A stretch of 53,655 nucleotides of DNA from NCBI GenBank assembly GCA_028724525.1, contig JAQYCV010000032.1:1-53655 (forward strand), read 5' to 3'. The notes under the pieces were generated by a model. It ran no database searches, was not told the origin of the DNA, and saw only the letters and a list, made by a program, of their open reading frames with translations. The DNA comes from Clostridiales bacterium (GTDB lineage: Bacteria; Bacillota; Clostridia; Saccharofermentanales; DTU023). Below, in pieces: positions 10,706-18,501 of the stretch; within the stretch, counting starts at the first letter, position 1; every line of letters starts with the position of its first letter. Both the position numbers and the translations under genes were made by a program.

Positions 10706-13462
10706 CTAGCTATGATAAGAAGCTTTGCGGGAGGCCTGCTGGAGGATGAAGAGGATACCTGCCGACAAAAGCATGAGGCCAACTGCCCAATAGCCCATCA
10801 GACGGTCCTGCTGCGTCTCTTGATTTAACTGGTCTACCGCTGCCGTTTTGGGCAATTTTTCAATATAAGCCTTGGAGATGATAGGAGGTGGGACAGGCGT
10901 TGTAGGCGTGGGCTGAGTTGACCTGGGCTCCGTAGGTCTGGGTTCACTTGGCTCAGGCTCAGTCGGCTTGCTGGGTTCTGGCTCTGTTGGTTTGGTAGGC
11001 TCTGGCTCTGTAGGCGGTGGTGGAACCTCTCCGGGCTCACCAAAGCTAACACAAGCATTGGACCCTATTCCCCCTCCCTTGCGCGCTCTATTACCTTTAA
11101 TAAGGACAGGCAGTTCGGCCAAGGCTTGTTTGAGTGATGTGGGGTCAAAGTATAGCTGGAAGGCGGCTTCTTTACTTGTAATAAGAGCATTGCTACCGTT
11201 TTGACTCTGGTAATGAATAGACCTGCCGTAGCGGTCGTACTGGCTGAGAATCGTGATGAGCTTGTCAGTAACATCTTGGTCGTTCTCATAGAAATGATCC
11301 GGCCGCCCTGTGGTAAAAATATCTGATCCCTTACCAGACGCTATATTCTTCCACACCAGGTTGCCATCTTTGGCATCAAAGCGGAAGGAACTGGTCGGGC
11401 AATTCCAAGACCCACCACCATTTCCGGCATCATATCCCATAGAGAATGATTCGTTAAAGGCCTCATTTTCTGTAATCAGGGCATTTTTGAGCTGGAAACG
11501 AATCGGATAAAAAGACACATAGATGCCACCGCCCATTTCATCCGCTAGGTTGTTTAAGATTTTGCCTGCGTTGATGGTGGCAAAAGAAGAGTCTACATAA
11601 ATACCTCCGCCTGCGCCATGAATTGCGCCGCGAACGCGAGAAAATTCTTTGCGCTGGGCGTGGTTGTCCGATATTTCACCGCCATTCATGGTGAAAATGG
11701 CCTTGCTATCCTTTTCCTGCTTGGCGGTCTTTACGTAAAAGTTTCTAGGAGAATCCACATACGTGTTAATAAACTGGCTACTCACAAAGACCCCACCACC
11801 GTTATAGGCTTTGTTGCTGCTGATTTTGCCACCGTTCATGGTGAATTCACCATCAGGAAACACTGTGACGCCGCCGCCAAATTGCCAGCCATTGAACTCT
11901 ACTTCATTTTGAGAGATCTCACCAGCATTGAGGGTGAAATGAGTGCTAGGCGTGGCATCACCCGACGTAGTTGCATCAAACCTGCCCAGCATGATAGTCG
12001 TTTTGCTGGCCTTGTTATTATGAATTTTGCCACCATTCATGACTATTTGGGCATGCGACGGAGCCTCTATGGCACTAAAACCGGACACAGACCCAACCCA
12101 ATCTCCTGAAGCTGTCCTGGCAGGTGAGTAAAAAGAGTTATCATGTAGATCCATGTCATTAATCGTCAGGCGAGCAGGCGTCCCCGCTTTGCCTTCTACC
12201 CGTATGGGGCTAGAATCAGCAGATCCACTCTTGTTCACGTTAACAAAGTTTTTGATCTCTACACCATTAAGAACTGTCTCGCCCTGGATATCCATAACCA
12301 AGGGACGGCCGCTGACTTGGTCATTACGTTCTTCACCATCAAAGATAATCGCGTTATCCGTGAATTCCCCTTGTTGAGTTTGGACCGTTTCAGTATAAGT
12401 AACACTGCCAACAGTCTTCTCTTGGCTAGCAAAAGCATGGGGTTTAACTTCCTTGCCCAAGATGAGCTTTGCAGTTTCATCCACATGGATCATGGTCCCG
12501 CTAAAGTCTTTTGCCCTTGTGAGTGTAGCTGCTCGGTCTGAACTATTGATAATTTGAAAAGTTAGTGGGGCTGCTAAGCTTCCACCATGAGCACTTTGGC
12601 GGGCAAAGTCTAGAGTGTGACTAAAGGCATAGCTTCCACCATTAAGATCAACAGTATAAGTCGGCCCTACAGGAGCCGGGCTATTCGGGCCGCCCGTCAC
12701 AGCTTGACTGGATCCCTGGTCTTGGCTAGCTTTATCTCCCTGCTTGATCAGCTCAATGATGCGTTGTAATTCTTCAAACATCTCTTGAGGCGTCCGCTCT
12801 TTCGTCTGACCTTCTTCATCTTGATAGCTGACATCAACTTTGTAGCTAGTCTTGATAACAGAACTAGGGCTAGTCAGAGTCCGACTTGCTAAGACATTGA
12901 TGGATTGGTTTAAGCTGACCAGAGAATCTTCCCTGGCGCTGGCAGTAACAGGTGAAGCGCTTGTTTCCGTAACTGGCGGAGTTTCTTCCAAGGTCACATG
13001 AGTCTCTGCTGACTCTTCAGCAGAAGTTTCATCCACAGGATCACTAGTTTCTGTTGTGAGAATTTCCAGGGGATCACTAACGTCTGTTCCACCCTCTCCT
13101 GCGGCCTTACTGATTTCAGCAGGTTTTTTTGTAGACTCTGCTGGAGAAGCCTCCTCTTCGGGATCACTAGCTTCTGCAGACTCGACTGTAAGAGTTCCTT
13201 CGGCGTCACTAGCCTCCACAGACTTTGCTGTGACTGTGGAATTTTGTCCTGCCATTTCTTCTGCTCTCTGCTCGTCTGCTGTGTTTAACTCAGCCTGGTC
13301 TTCTTCAGCTTCTACCATAACTTCATCCAAGCTAGTTTTGCTGAAGTCCTGGTTAGCCTCTGCCGCCACTGATTCTCCATGGCAGGGAATGAGGGACAAG
13401 GCCAAACTGAAGGCCACGAGGAGGGCAAGTATTGCATTTGTCTTCAAATAACGATTCATCAT
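10706..13462 (-). CDS. Large secreted beta-helix surface protein with LPKTA tail
   Basis: A 918-residue secreted protein of unknown ligand. Order of parts: signal peptide (about 1-34), a Glu/Ser/Thr/Pro-rich low-complexity region (about 35-190), a linker, and a pectate-lyase-like right-handed beta-helix region (about 265-790) with repeated short motifs such as FTMNGGEIS, MNGGKI and GGGIYV. Next comes a Pro-rich spacer of PTEPEP/KPTEPEPS repeats, then LPKTA about 45 residues from the end, a membrane helix and a short basic tail. LPKTA differs from canonical LPXTG by its last residue. It may be a sortase substrate or simply membrane anchored. A sortase gene lies about 9 kb away. Adhesin-like role is inference. 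Confidence 0.8.
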   Translation of the reverse strand: MMNRYLKTNAILALLVAFSLALSLIPCHGESVAAEANQDFSKTSLDEVMVEAEEDQAELNTADEQRAEEMAGQNSTVTAKSVEASDAEGTLTVESAEASDPEEEASPAESTKKPAEISKAAGEGGTDVSDPLEILTTETSDPVDETSAEESAETHVTLEETPPVTETSASPVTASAREDSLVSLNQSINVLASRTLTSPSSVIKTSYKVDVSYQDEEGQTKERTPQEMFEELQRIIELIKQGDKASQDQGSSQAVTGGPNSPAPVGPTYTVDLNGGSYAFSHTLDFARQSAHGGSLAAPLTFQIINSSDRAATLTRAKDFSGTMIHVDETAKLILGKEVKPHAFASQEKTVGSVTYTETVQTQQGEFTDNAIIFDGEERNDQVSGRPLVMDIQGETVLNGVEIKNFVNVNKSGSADSSPIRVEGKAGTPARLTINDMDLHDNSFYSPARTASGDWVGSVSGFSAIEAPSHAQIVMNGGKIHNNKASKTTIMLGRFDATTSGDATPSTHFTLNAGEISQNEVEFNGWQFGGGVTVFPDGEFTMNGGKISSNKAYNGGGVFVSSQFINTYVDSPRNFYVKTAKQEKDSKAIFTMNGGEISDNHAQRKEFSRVRGAIHGAGGGIYVDSSFATINAGKILNNLADEMGGGIYVSFYPIRFQLKNALITENEAFNESFSMGYDAGNGGGSWNCPTSSFRFDAKDGNLVWKNIASGKGSDIFTTGRPDHFYENDQDVTDKLITILSQYDRYGRSIHYQSQNGSNALITSKEAAFQLYFDPTSLKQALAELPVLIKGNRARKGGGIGSNACVSFGEPGEVPPPPTEPEPTKPTEPEPSKPTEPEPSEPRPTEPRSTQPTPTTPVPPPIISKAYIEKLPKTAAVDQLNQETQQDRLMGYWAVGLMLLSAGILFILQQASRKASYHS

Positions 13463-13930
13463 GACACCTGTTTAAAACTACCGAGTTCAGCTCAGCGGAT
13501 TACGCATAGGGAGCAAGTTACGGGGGCGGGAAAATGAGCGGTTCAATCTGTGCACTTCAAAACTTGACTTTCACTCAAGCACACAGGCATAGATACCTTT
13601 TCACATTTTCAATATGGCTTAACTTTTAATGGACACATTTTAAACCTTTTTTCAAATATTTGTTACTTATTTTATCCAATACTGTGCAATCGACCTTTAA
13701 TCTGTATTTTTAGTCACTTTAATATGCATATCGCACAAAATGATTTAGCTGAAATAATTAACATAGCTTGTTTAAATGTAAAATGTTGATTTATTTGCAA
13801 TAGCAATCTTGAAAAACTTATTTTTAAGCAAAAATCTACTTATAAACAAGGGAGTGAGATTTCCGCAGACAAGGACGATTAGGACCATTAGGACTATCAC
13901 GACTATAACAAGCAATTCTCGCCATCGAGA
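13463..13930. other. AT-rich upstream region with short tandem repeats
   Basis: No gene is supported here. From about 13600 to 13860 the sequence is conspicuously AT-rich compared with the rest of the window, with many A/T runs and TAAAT/TTTAA words; it lies upstream of the surface-protein gene. At 13872-13907 four 9-bp units of the type AGGACNATT follow each other. Several -10-like boxes exist on the minus strand but none stands out. Confidence 0.5.
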
Positions 13931-14135
13931 CAAGTTTGCAGCTAATGGGTGGAAGGAGGCTTTTGTACTTTGGATTTTCGGATTCTCCGGCATTTTTGCA
14001 GCTAATGGATGGTCCGCTGGGCAAATTTGCAAGAAGTGGAAGGGTAAAGAAAGCAAATTTGCGGGTAATGGGTGGTTTGGGTGCTAGCCTCCATCCATTA
14101 CTTGCAAAGATGTCTGAAATCCGAGAAATCCGAAA
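13931..14135 (+). repeat. Modular intergenic repeat, copy A
   Basis: One of three ~205-bp related elements in the window. It contains five copies of an 18-23-base motif with core TTTGCA-(A/G)-x-TAATGG-(A/G)-TGG: at 13931-13952, 13995-14012, 14021-14043, 14053-14075 and, inverted, 14091-14108. A 40-base spacer with TTCGGATTCTCCGGCATT lies between the first two; the tail at 14110-14135 (TGTCTGAAATCC and following) is an inverted relative of that spacer. The last two motifs can form a hairpin of about 20 bp with mismatches. Confidence 0.8.
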
Positions 14136-14260
14136 GCGTTGCTTGGCAAGTCCGTCAAATCAGAAGTTTGCCAACCTTTTTTCGGCACACCGGGCTTGGA
14201 ATAGCGCGCGTTCGGAGATTCAATCGTAAGTACAGAGGGAGGTTCGGTCGGAGGTTCAGG
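14136..14260. other. Non-coding spacer, nothing recognised
   Basis: No gene, promoter or repeat is convincing between repeat copy A and the terminator at 14261. Short open frames are present but lack ribosome sites. Confidence 0.4.
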
Positions 14261-14308
14261 AAAAACAAAAAAGGGTGTTTCTGCCCACTTGCATGGGCCA
14301 GAAACACC
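14261..14308 (-). terminator. Intrinsic terminator of the PPC-domain gene
   Basis: GGTGTTTCTG (14274-14283) pairs with CAGAAACACC (14299-14308), extended by an inner CCCA/TGGG. On the minus strand it is followed by a T-rich run (complement of 14261-14272). It lies about 120 bases past the stop of the 14430-14852 gene, after the tandem repeats. Confidence 0.85.
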
Positions 14309-14340
14309 TTAATAGGGTCTGAACTAAGAAGCTAAACTAT

Positions 14341-14395
14341 GGGCCGGACCTATGGAGCAGACCTATGGGGCAGACCTATGGGGCCGGACCTATGG
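14341..14395. repeat. Tandem GACCTATGG repeat (four units)
   Basis: GACCTATGG occurs at 14347, 14360, 14373 and 14387, with periods of 13, 13 and 14 bases. The array sits in the 3' untranslated region of the PPC-domain gene between its stop codon and terminator. Confidence 0.75.
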
Positions 14396-14429
14396 TTCAG
14401 TTTAAGAACTGCCCGCTGGCTAGCAGGCC

Positions 14430-14852
14430 TTAGGCATCCACCAGCATATTAATCCCGATTTCAGGATCTTGTTCGCGTTCCAGACGGCCCTCATAGACCT
14501 TAACAAAGATCTCGCCAGTGACGGAAATACGGGCATAGCCCAAGTGGCCGCCTTTGGTGTCCAAGTTGGAATCACCTATAACCATATGGGTATGGACATA
14601 GGGTTGGCCATCTTTCGTCGAGATATTCCCCACCAGGGACAGGATCTCAAATTCGCCTTCCAAGCTTTGTTCCAGGTACTTCTTGTCCTTTAAGCTGTAT
14701 AAGCCTAGCCGGCACTGGTCTACGGCTCCTAGGCCAGTAACAGAGGCCAGCATGGGACCATGGTCTGAGGCGAACTTGTTCAAGCATTCAATCACATCCT
14801 CGCCGCGTACTAAGCGGAGGACATAATCTTTTCCTCGAGGATAAACAAACAT
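14430..14852 (-). CDS. PPC/DUF296-domain protein
   Basis: A 140-residue single-domain protein of the PPC (plant and prokaryote conserved) family. In plants this domain accompanies AT-hooks; free bacterial copies are trimeric, and their function is not firmly known. Visible family features are the opening LRLVRGEDVIECLNKFA, the core FEILSLVGNIS, and the histidine set YVHTHMVIGDSN...GGHL, which binds metal in some structures. I start at the ATG at 14852, since GGAAGGAG lies just before it; an in-frame GTG at 14870 overlaps that site. A TATAAT at 14918-14923 suggests its own promoter downstream of znuB. Confidence 0.85.
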   Translation of the reverse strand: MFVYPRGKDYVLRLVRGEDVIECLNKFASDHGPMLASVTGLGAVDQCRLGLYSLKDKKYLEQSLEGEFEILSLVGNISTKDGQPYVHTHMVIGDSNLDTKGGHLGYARISVTGEIFVKVYEGRLEREQDPEIGINMLVDA

Positions 14853-14965
14853 AAGCTTTCTCCTTCCCACTTTGCCTTATCGTCTTTTAAGGATCTCGCA
14901 TCTTCTGTTTCTTCTATATTATAGCGGTCTGACCAGGAAACTGCTTGGCTAGCTATCGCACTGGC

Positions 14966-15802
14966 CTAGGAGGCCGATTTTTTCCAAAGGGGTTTGACCT
15001 TGGCCAGGAGGCTGGCTAGAGCAAAGATCCCTAAGTTAGCGAGGACGATGGAGGCGCCAGAGGGGGTTGAAAAAAGATAGGAAGCAAAGAAGCCCAGGAG
15101 GAAGCCAAGAAGGGAGAAGACTAAAGAGGCCCAGGTGACCGCCTTGTAGGAATTAAAGAGCCGCATGGCCGTTAAGGCGGGGAAAATAATCAGGGCTGAG
15201 ATCAAGAGGGCCCCCATGATCCGAATGCCCACCACGACAGTCAAGGAGGTCAGGGCGGCTAGGAGCATGTTATACCAGGTCACCTTGAGGCCAGAGGCCG
15301 CCGCAAAATTCTCGTCAAAACTAATGGCAAAGAATTTGTGGTAGAAGAGGAGGAAGGTTAGGAGCAAAACGCCGGACAGGATACTAATTAAGATGAGGTC
15401 TAGGCGGGAGGTGGTGAGGATAGATCCGAACATGTAATTGTAGACGTCGGTAGACACCCCCTGGCCCCAGGAGACCGCCAGGATACCCAGGGCCAAGGAA
15501 GAAGAGGAAATCATGGCCAGGGCCGCGTCTCCCCGCATGCCCGACTTATCTGAAAGCTTGAGGAGGAAGAAGCCTGCGACTAGGACAACTGGTACGGCCA
15601 GGAGATAGGGAGAAAAGCCCAGGGCCATCCCCAGGGCCAAGGCACCAAAGGAGACATGGCTCAGGCCGTCCCCAATCATGGCATAGCGTTTTAAGACCAG
15701 ACTTACCCCCAAAAGAGCCGAGCAGATAGAAATGAGCATGCCTGCCAAGAGGGCCCGAAGGAGAAAAGGATAGTTCATAATTTCTTGAAAAATATCCCAC
15801 AT
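14966..15802 (-). CDS. znuB: Zinc ABC transporter permease
   Basis: Integral-membrane permease of a ZnuABC/AdcB-type metal importer (ABC-3 family), 278 residues with about 8-9 hydrophobic segments. Typical stretches are LVLKRYAMIGDGLSHVSFGALA, the SDKSGMRGDAALAMISSSSLALG loop, and GIRIMGALLISALIIFPALTA. The start is the ATG at 15802, four bases after the znuC stop, with GGAGAGGAG as ribosome site; the reading frame stays open much further upstream but only as antisense of znuC codons. It is the last gene of the znuACB operon. Confidence 0.93.
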   Translation of the reverse strand: MWDIFQEIMNYPFLLRALLAGMLISICSALLGVSLVLKRYAMIGDGLSHVSFGALALGMALGFSPYLLAVPVVLVAGFFLLKLSDKSGMRGDAALAMISSSSLALGILAVSWGQGVSTDVYNYMFGSILTTSRLDLILISILSGVLLLTFLLFYHKFFAISFDENFAAASGLKVTWYNMLLAALTSLTVVVGIRIMGALLISALIIFPALTAMRLFNSYKAVTWASLVFSLLGFLLGFFASYLFSTPSGASIVLANLGIFALASLLAKVKPLWKKSAS

Positions 15803-15806
15803 AGCG

Positions 15807-16595
15807 CTAGTTCTCCTCTCCTGTCTGATAGGCCTCGCACACATCACAGAGGTCAAATTCCGTGTCCTCGTCACCTGCCCCGTCATGGGGGATTTGCCGG
15901 GATAGGCCCAGGTAGGATTGGCCAATAGCCGACTGGCGATAATCCGCCACACTACCAAAAAAGAGCTGGCGCGACCCCAGGTGCAGGACCTTGTTGGCAT
16001 GGTGGAGGGAGGCGTGGAGGTCATGGGACACCATGATAATAGCCATCCCCTCTCGCTGTGCATCTGCCAGCTGCCGGTAGAGGTCTTGGGAAACCACCGG
16101 GTCGAGACCTGCAAAAGGCTCGTCCAAGATGAGGAGGTCGCGGCCCGCTACTAAGGCACGGGCCAGGAGGACCCGCTGCTGCTGGCCGCCGGAGAGCTCG
16201 CGGAAGGACCGCTTCGCGAGTGGCCTGAGCTCTAACTTTTCCATCCGCTGACGGGCCAAATCCTTATCCGCTTTGCTGTAAAAGGGTCTTAACCCTTGTC
16301 GGTTTTGCGCCCCTGAAAGGACAATCTCCTCAACCGTGGCAGGAAAGTCCTTTTGAATCTCTGACTTTTGCGGCAAATAGCCCAGCTTGCTGGGTGCCAA
16401 GCCTGAACCAAAGGTCACCCGGCCAGTTACTGGAGCTTTCAGGCCCAGGATCCCCTTCAAGAGGGTGGATTTGCCAGACCCATTTTCTCCTAGAATGGCG
16501 AGATAGTCAGCTTTTTCCACCTGGAAATGCACATTTTCCAGTACCAGCTGGCCGTCATAGGCAAAACTGAGATTTTCGCAACTAATAAGGGGCAT
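15807..16595 (-). CDS. znuC: Zinc ABC transporter ATPase
   Basis: ATPase of the zinc importer, 262 residues. Walker A GENGSGKST, Q-loop GYLPQKSEIQKDFP, signature LSGGQQQRVLLARAL and Walker B LLILDEPFAGLD are intact. The C-terminal tail contains DLCDVCEAY, a CxxC motif that could bind zinc; this is inference. AGGAGGAAAG precedes the start. It lies 65 bases after znuA and 4 bases before znuB. Confidence 0.93.
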   Translation of the reverse strand: MPLISCENLSFAYDGQLVLENVHFQVEKADYLAILGENGSGKSTLLKGILGLKAPVTGRVTFGSGLAPSKLGYLPQKSEIQKDFPATVEEIVLSGAQNRQGLRPFYSKADKDLARQRMEKLELRPLAKRSFRELSGGQQQRVLLARALVAGRDLLILDEPFAGLDPVVSQDLYRQLADAQREGMAIIMVSHDLHASLHHANKVLHLGSRQLFFGSVADYRQSAIGQSYLGLSRQIPHDGAGDEDTEFDLCDVCEAYQTGEEN

Positions 16596-16660
16596 TGTGT
16601 GATCTTTCCTCCTGCCGATACAGGTCTTAAGCTTAGCCGCTGGAAATAGGAAGCCAGGCC

Positions 16661-17761
16661 CTAGTCATTTAGGGCCTTGTCTAGGGCTTCAAGATTCTTG
16701 CGCATGAGATCCAGATAAGTGACACCCGCCTTAAAATCTTCTTTCGAAACATTATGGCAGCTGTGGAAGAGCATCACTTCGGCTCCCGTATCTTCCGCAA
16801 TGGTTTTAGCGAGCTTTTCATTAGACAGCTCAATATGGAAAACGACTGGCAACTTCTCCTCCCGCACCTTATCCACTAAGAAAGTCAAGGTTTGGGGACT
16901 GGCATCGCCCTGGGTAGAGCAACCGGGGAAGGCAGCATAATAATCTAGCTTATAGGCCTCCACAAAATAGCGCAGGGGAAAGCGGTCTCCCACCACAATC
17001 GTGTGACGCTTAGCATGTTTAACCAGGTTCGCAAAGGCTTGATCCAAGTCCTTGAGCTCTGCGAGATAGTGGTCTGTATTGTCTTGGTAGACATCCGCAT
17101 GGTCAGGATCCAGGTCTACTAAAGCCTGGCAGAGGGCTTCTGCGATCTTGGCAGCATTGTTGGGATCTGTCCAGACGTGTTCATCTATGCTATGGCTGAA
17201 ACGGCGGGATTCCGCCTCTTCATGGTCCTGATCGTGGTCATCTTCGTGGTCGTGGTCATGATCCTCGTCATGTTCGTGACCGTGGTCAGCATCGTGGTCA
17301 TGGTCGTGATCATGGTCTTCCTCCATGCCCTCCACAGTCTCCTCATCCAAAAGGTCAACCATGTCGACCATGGCCAGGCTGGGTTTATCGTCAGGCCGGG
17401 TATGGAGGATGGACTCGACCCAGGCATCCCCCTCCCCACCGGTAAAGACAAAAAGGTCCGCTTCGGCCAGCTTGACCAGGTCCCTGGGACTGGGCTCGTA
17501 GCTGTGGCTTTCCGCACCAGGAGCGATCAGCATGCTGAGGTCCAGCCTATCCCCGCCGATCTGGCGAAGAAAATCGTAGGCCGGGAAATTGCTGGCAATG
17601 ACCTTTAAGCGGTCCCGCCCCTTGGCTTCAACCCCTGGGGAGGCAGGCAGCAGGCCGAAGAGGCCCAGCAAGATTGCTCCTGTAAGTAGGAGGCTCATCA
17701 TGAGGCGGCTGCTTTTAAGGCTCTTGAGGGTCCTAGAGTGTGTCCATTTAAAATCCTTCAT
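16661..17761 (-). CDS. znuA: Zinc-binding ABC transporter substrate-binding protein
   Basis: Cluster A-I (ZnuA/AdcA-type) metal-binding protein, 366 residues. It has an N-terminal hydrophobic signal/anchor (about residues 18-45) without an obvious lipobox cysteine. The metal-binding histidine in ESHSYEPSPRD and the SIDEHVWTDP histidine are in their usual places. A long Asp/His-rich loop (about 150-190, HDHDHDHDADHGHEHDEDH and on) is the typical zinc-capture loop of zinc-specific members, so zinc rather than manganese is the likely substrate. First gene of znuACB; a palindromic box overlaps its ribosome-site region. Confidence 0.93.
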   Translation of the reverse strand: MKDFKWTHSRTLKSLKSSRLMMSLLLTGAILLGLFGLLPASPGVEAKGRDRLKVIASNFPAYDFLRQIGGDRLDLSMLIAPGAESHSYEPSPRDLVKLAEADLFVFTGGEGDAWVESILHTRPDDKPSLAMVDMVDLLDEETVEGMEEDHDHDHDHDADHGHEHDEDHDHDHEDDHDQDHEEAESRRFSHSIDEHVWTDPNNAAKIAEALCQALVDLDPDHADVYQDNTDHYLAELKDLDQAFANLVKHAKRHTIVVGDRFPLRYFVEAYKLDYYAAFPGCSTQGDASPQTLTFLVDKVREEKLPVVFHIELSNEKLAKTIAEDTGAEVMLFHSCHNVSKEDFKAGVTYLDLMRKNLEALDKALND

Positions 17762-17775
17762 ATTAAAAACTTCCT

Positions 17776-17789
17776 TTATTGGTTAATAA
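17776..17789. promoter_or_regulatory. Candidate operator in front of znuA
   Basis: TTATTGGTTAATAA is an inverted repeat (TTATT/AATAA around four bases) placed immediately before the znuA ribosome site. AdcR and Zur boxes are AT-rich palindromes of similar size, but the match to either consensus is only partial. Confidence 0.3.
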
Positions 17790-17969
17790 CGCTGGCTACT
17801 GGTCCCGGTCCAAGTCGGGTTAGCCCTATGTAACTTTCAATCGGATCGCCCTCTTTGTCAAGTGGCAATTCGTCAGGCTGGTATCTCAGGACACGGAAGC
17901 CCGGAGAAGGCCCATAGAATTTGACCTGAGCCCTCTAAGAAAGCTAGACTTTAGCTAGGTAAAGATCTG

Positions 17970-18001
17970 AGGAAAGGTTCTCCGAGAGGGAGTTTCCTCA
18001 A
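17970..18001 (+). promoter_or_regulatory. Leader hairpin before desulfoferrodoxin
   Basis: GAGGAAA near 17970 pairs with TTTCCTC near 17995-18001, with further pairing inside (CTCC with GGAG). It lies in the presumed 5' leader about 35 bases before the dfx start. No known riboswitch is recognised. Confidence 0.35.
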
Positions 18002-18036
18002 GCTGAAAGGCAAGATTAACACAAAGGAGAATATTC

Positions 18037-18414
18037 ATGAAAGAATTCAAAGTTTTTAAGTGCAAAGTTTGTGGCAACGTCATCGTGAAGATGCTAGACA
18101 TGGGTCCCGCAGTTTCTTGCTGTGGCCAGGAAATGCAAGAGCTCAAAGCCGGCACAACGGACGCCGCCTTAGAAAAGCACGTACCAGAAGTAAGCCGCAA
18201 GGGCAATACGCTTGAAGTCCAAGTAGGTTCTGTGATCCACCCCATGACTGAAGACCACTGGATTACCTTCATCGCTGCTGTCCAAGGTGAAAAGCTACAA
18301 GTTGTCTACCTCAATCCTGAGGACGAGCCCAAGGCTTGCTTCCAAGTTGAAGACGGCCCCGTAGAGGTTTACGAATATTGCAACCTGCATGGACTCTGGA
18401 AGGCCGAAGCCTAG
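18037..18414 (+). CDS. dfx: Desulfoferrodoxin (superoxide reductase)
   Basis: Reduces superoxide to hydrogen peroxide without making oxygen, a typical oxygen defence of anaerobes. The 125-residue product has both iron centres: the N-terminal desulforedoxin domain with C-x-x-C (FKCKVCGN) and the CC pair (VSCCGQ), and the catalytic square-pyramidal centre with ligands in EKHVPE, SVIHPMTEDHW and EYCNLHG. The ribosome site AAAGGAGA is clear. It is monocistronic, with a strong terminator just after it, and divergent from znuACB. Confidence 0.96.
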   Translation: MKEFKVFKCKVCGNVIVKMLDMGPAVSCCGQEMQELKAGTTDAALEKHVPEVSRKGNTLEVQVGSVIHPMTEDHWITFIAAVQGEKLQVVYLNPEDEPKACFQVEDGPVEVYEYCNLHGLWKAEA

Positions 18415-18440
18415 CTCTTCTGCTAGTTCGAATAAAGACT

Positions 18441-18471
18441 AAAACAGCCCCGCCGCCGCGGGGCTGTTTTT
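18441..18471 (+). terminator. Intrinsic terminator of dfx
   Basis: AAACAGCCCCGC pairs with GCGGGGCTGTTT around a short loop (18441-18470) and ends in TTTTT. The next promoter begins only about 15 bases later. Confidence 0.92.
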
Positions 18472-18485
18472 ATGCCCGGCTGGCA

Positions 18486-18494
18486 TGCTAAAAT
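18486..18494 (+). promoter_or_regulatory. Extended -10 promoter abutting the acyltransferase start
   Basis: TGCTAAAAT is an extended -10 box. A start site 7 bases downstream would fall at about 18501, directly at the ATG at 18502, and no good ribosome site precedes that ATG. The transcript may be leaderless, or translation may begin elsewhere. Confidence 0.45.
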
Positions 18495-18501
18495 ATGCCT
18501 T

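Noticed and set aside
13463-14429. CRISPR array or insertion sequence in the repeat-rich intergenic region
   Set aside because: Units are few, unequally spaced and partly inverted, no cas or transposase gene is near, and the same structure recurs as a unit elsewhere.
14966-16114. A 382-residue version of the zinc permease
   Set aside because: The extra N-terminal part is the opposite reading of znuC codons without a ribosome site; the start at 15802 has one and is correctly spaced.
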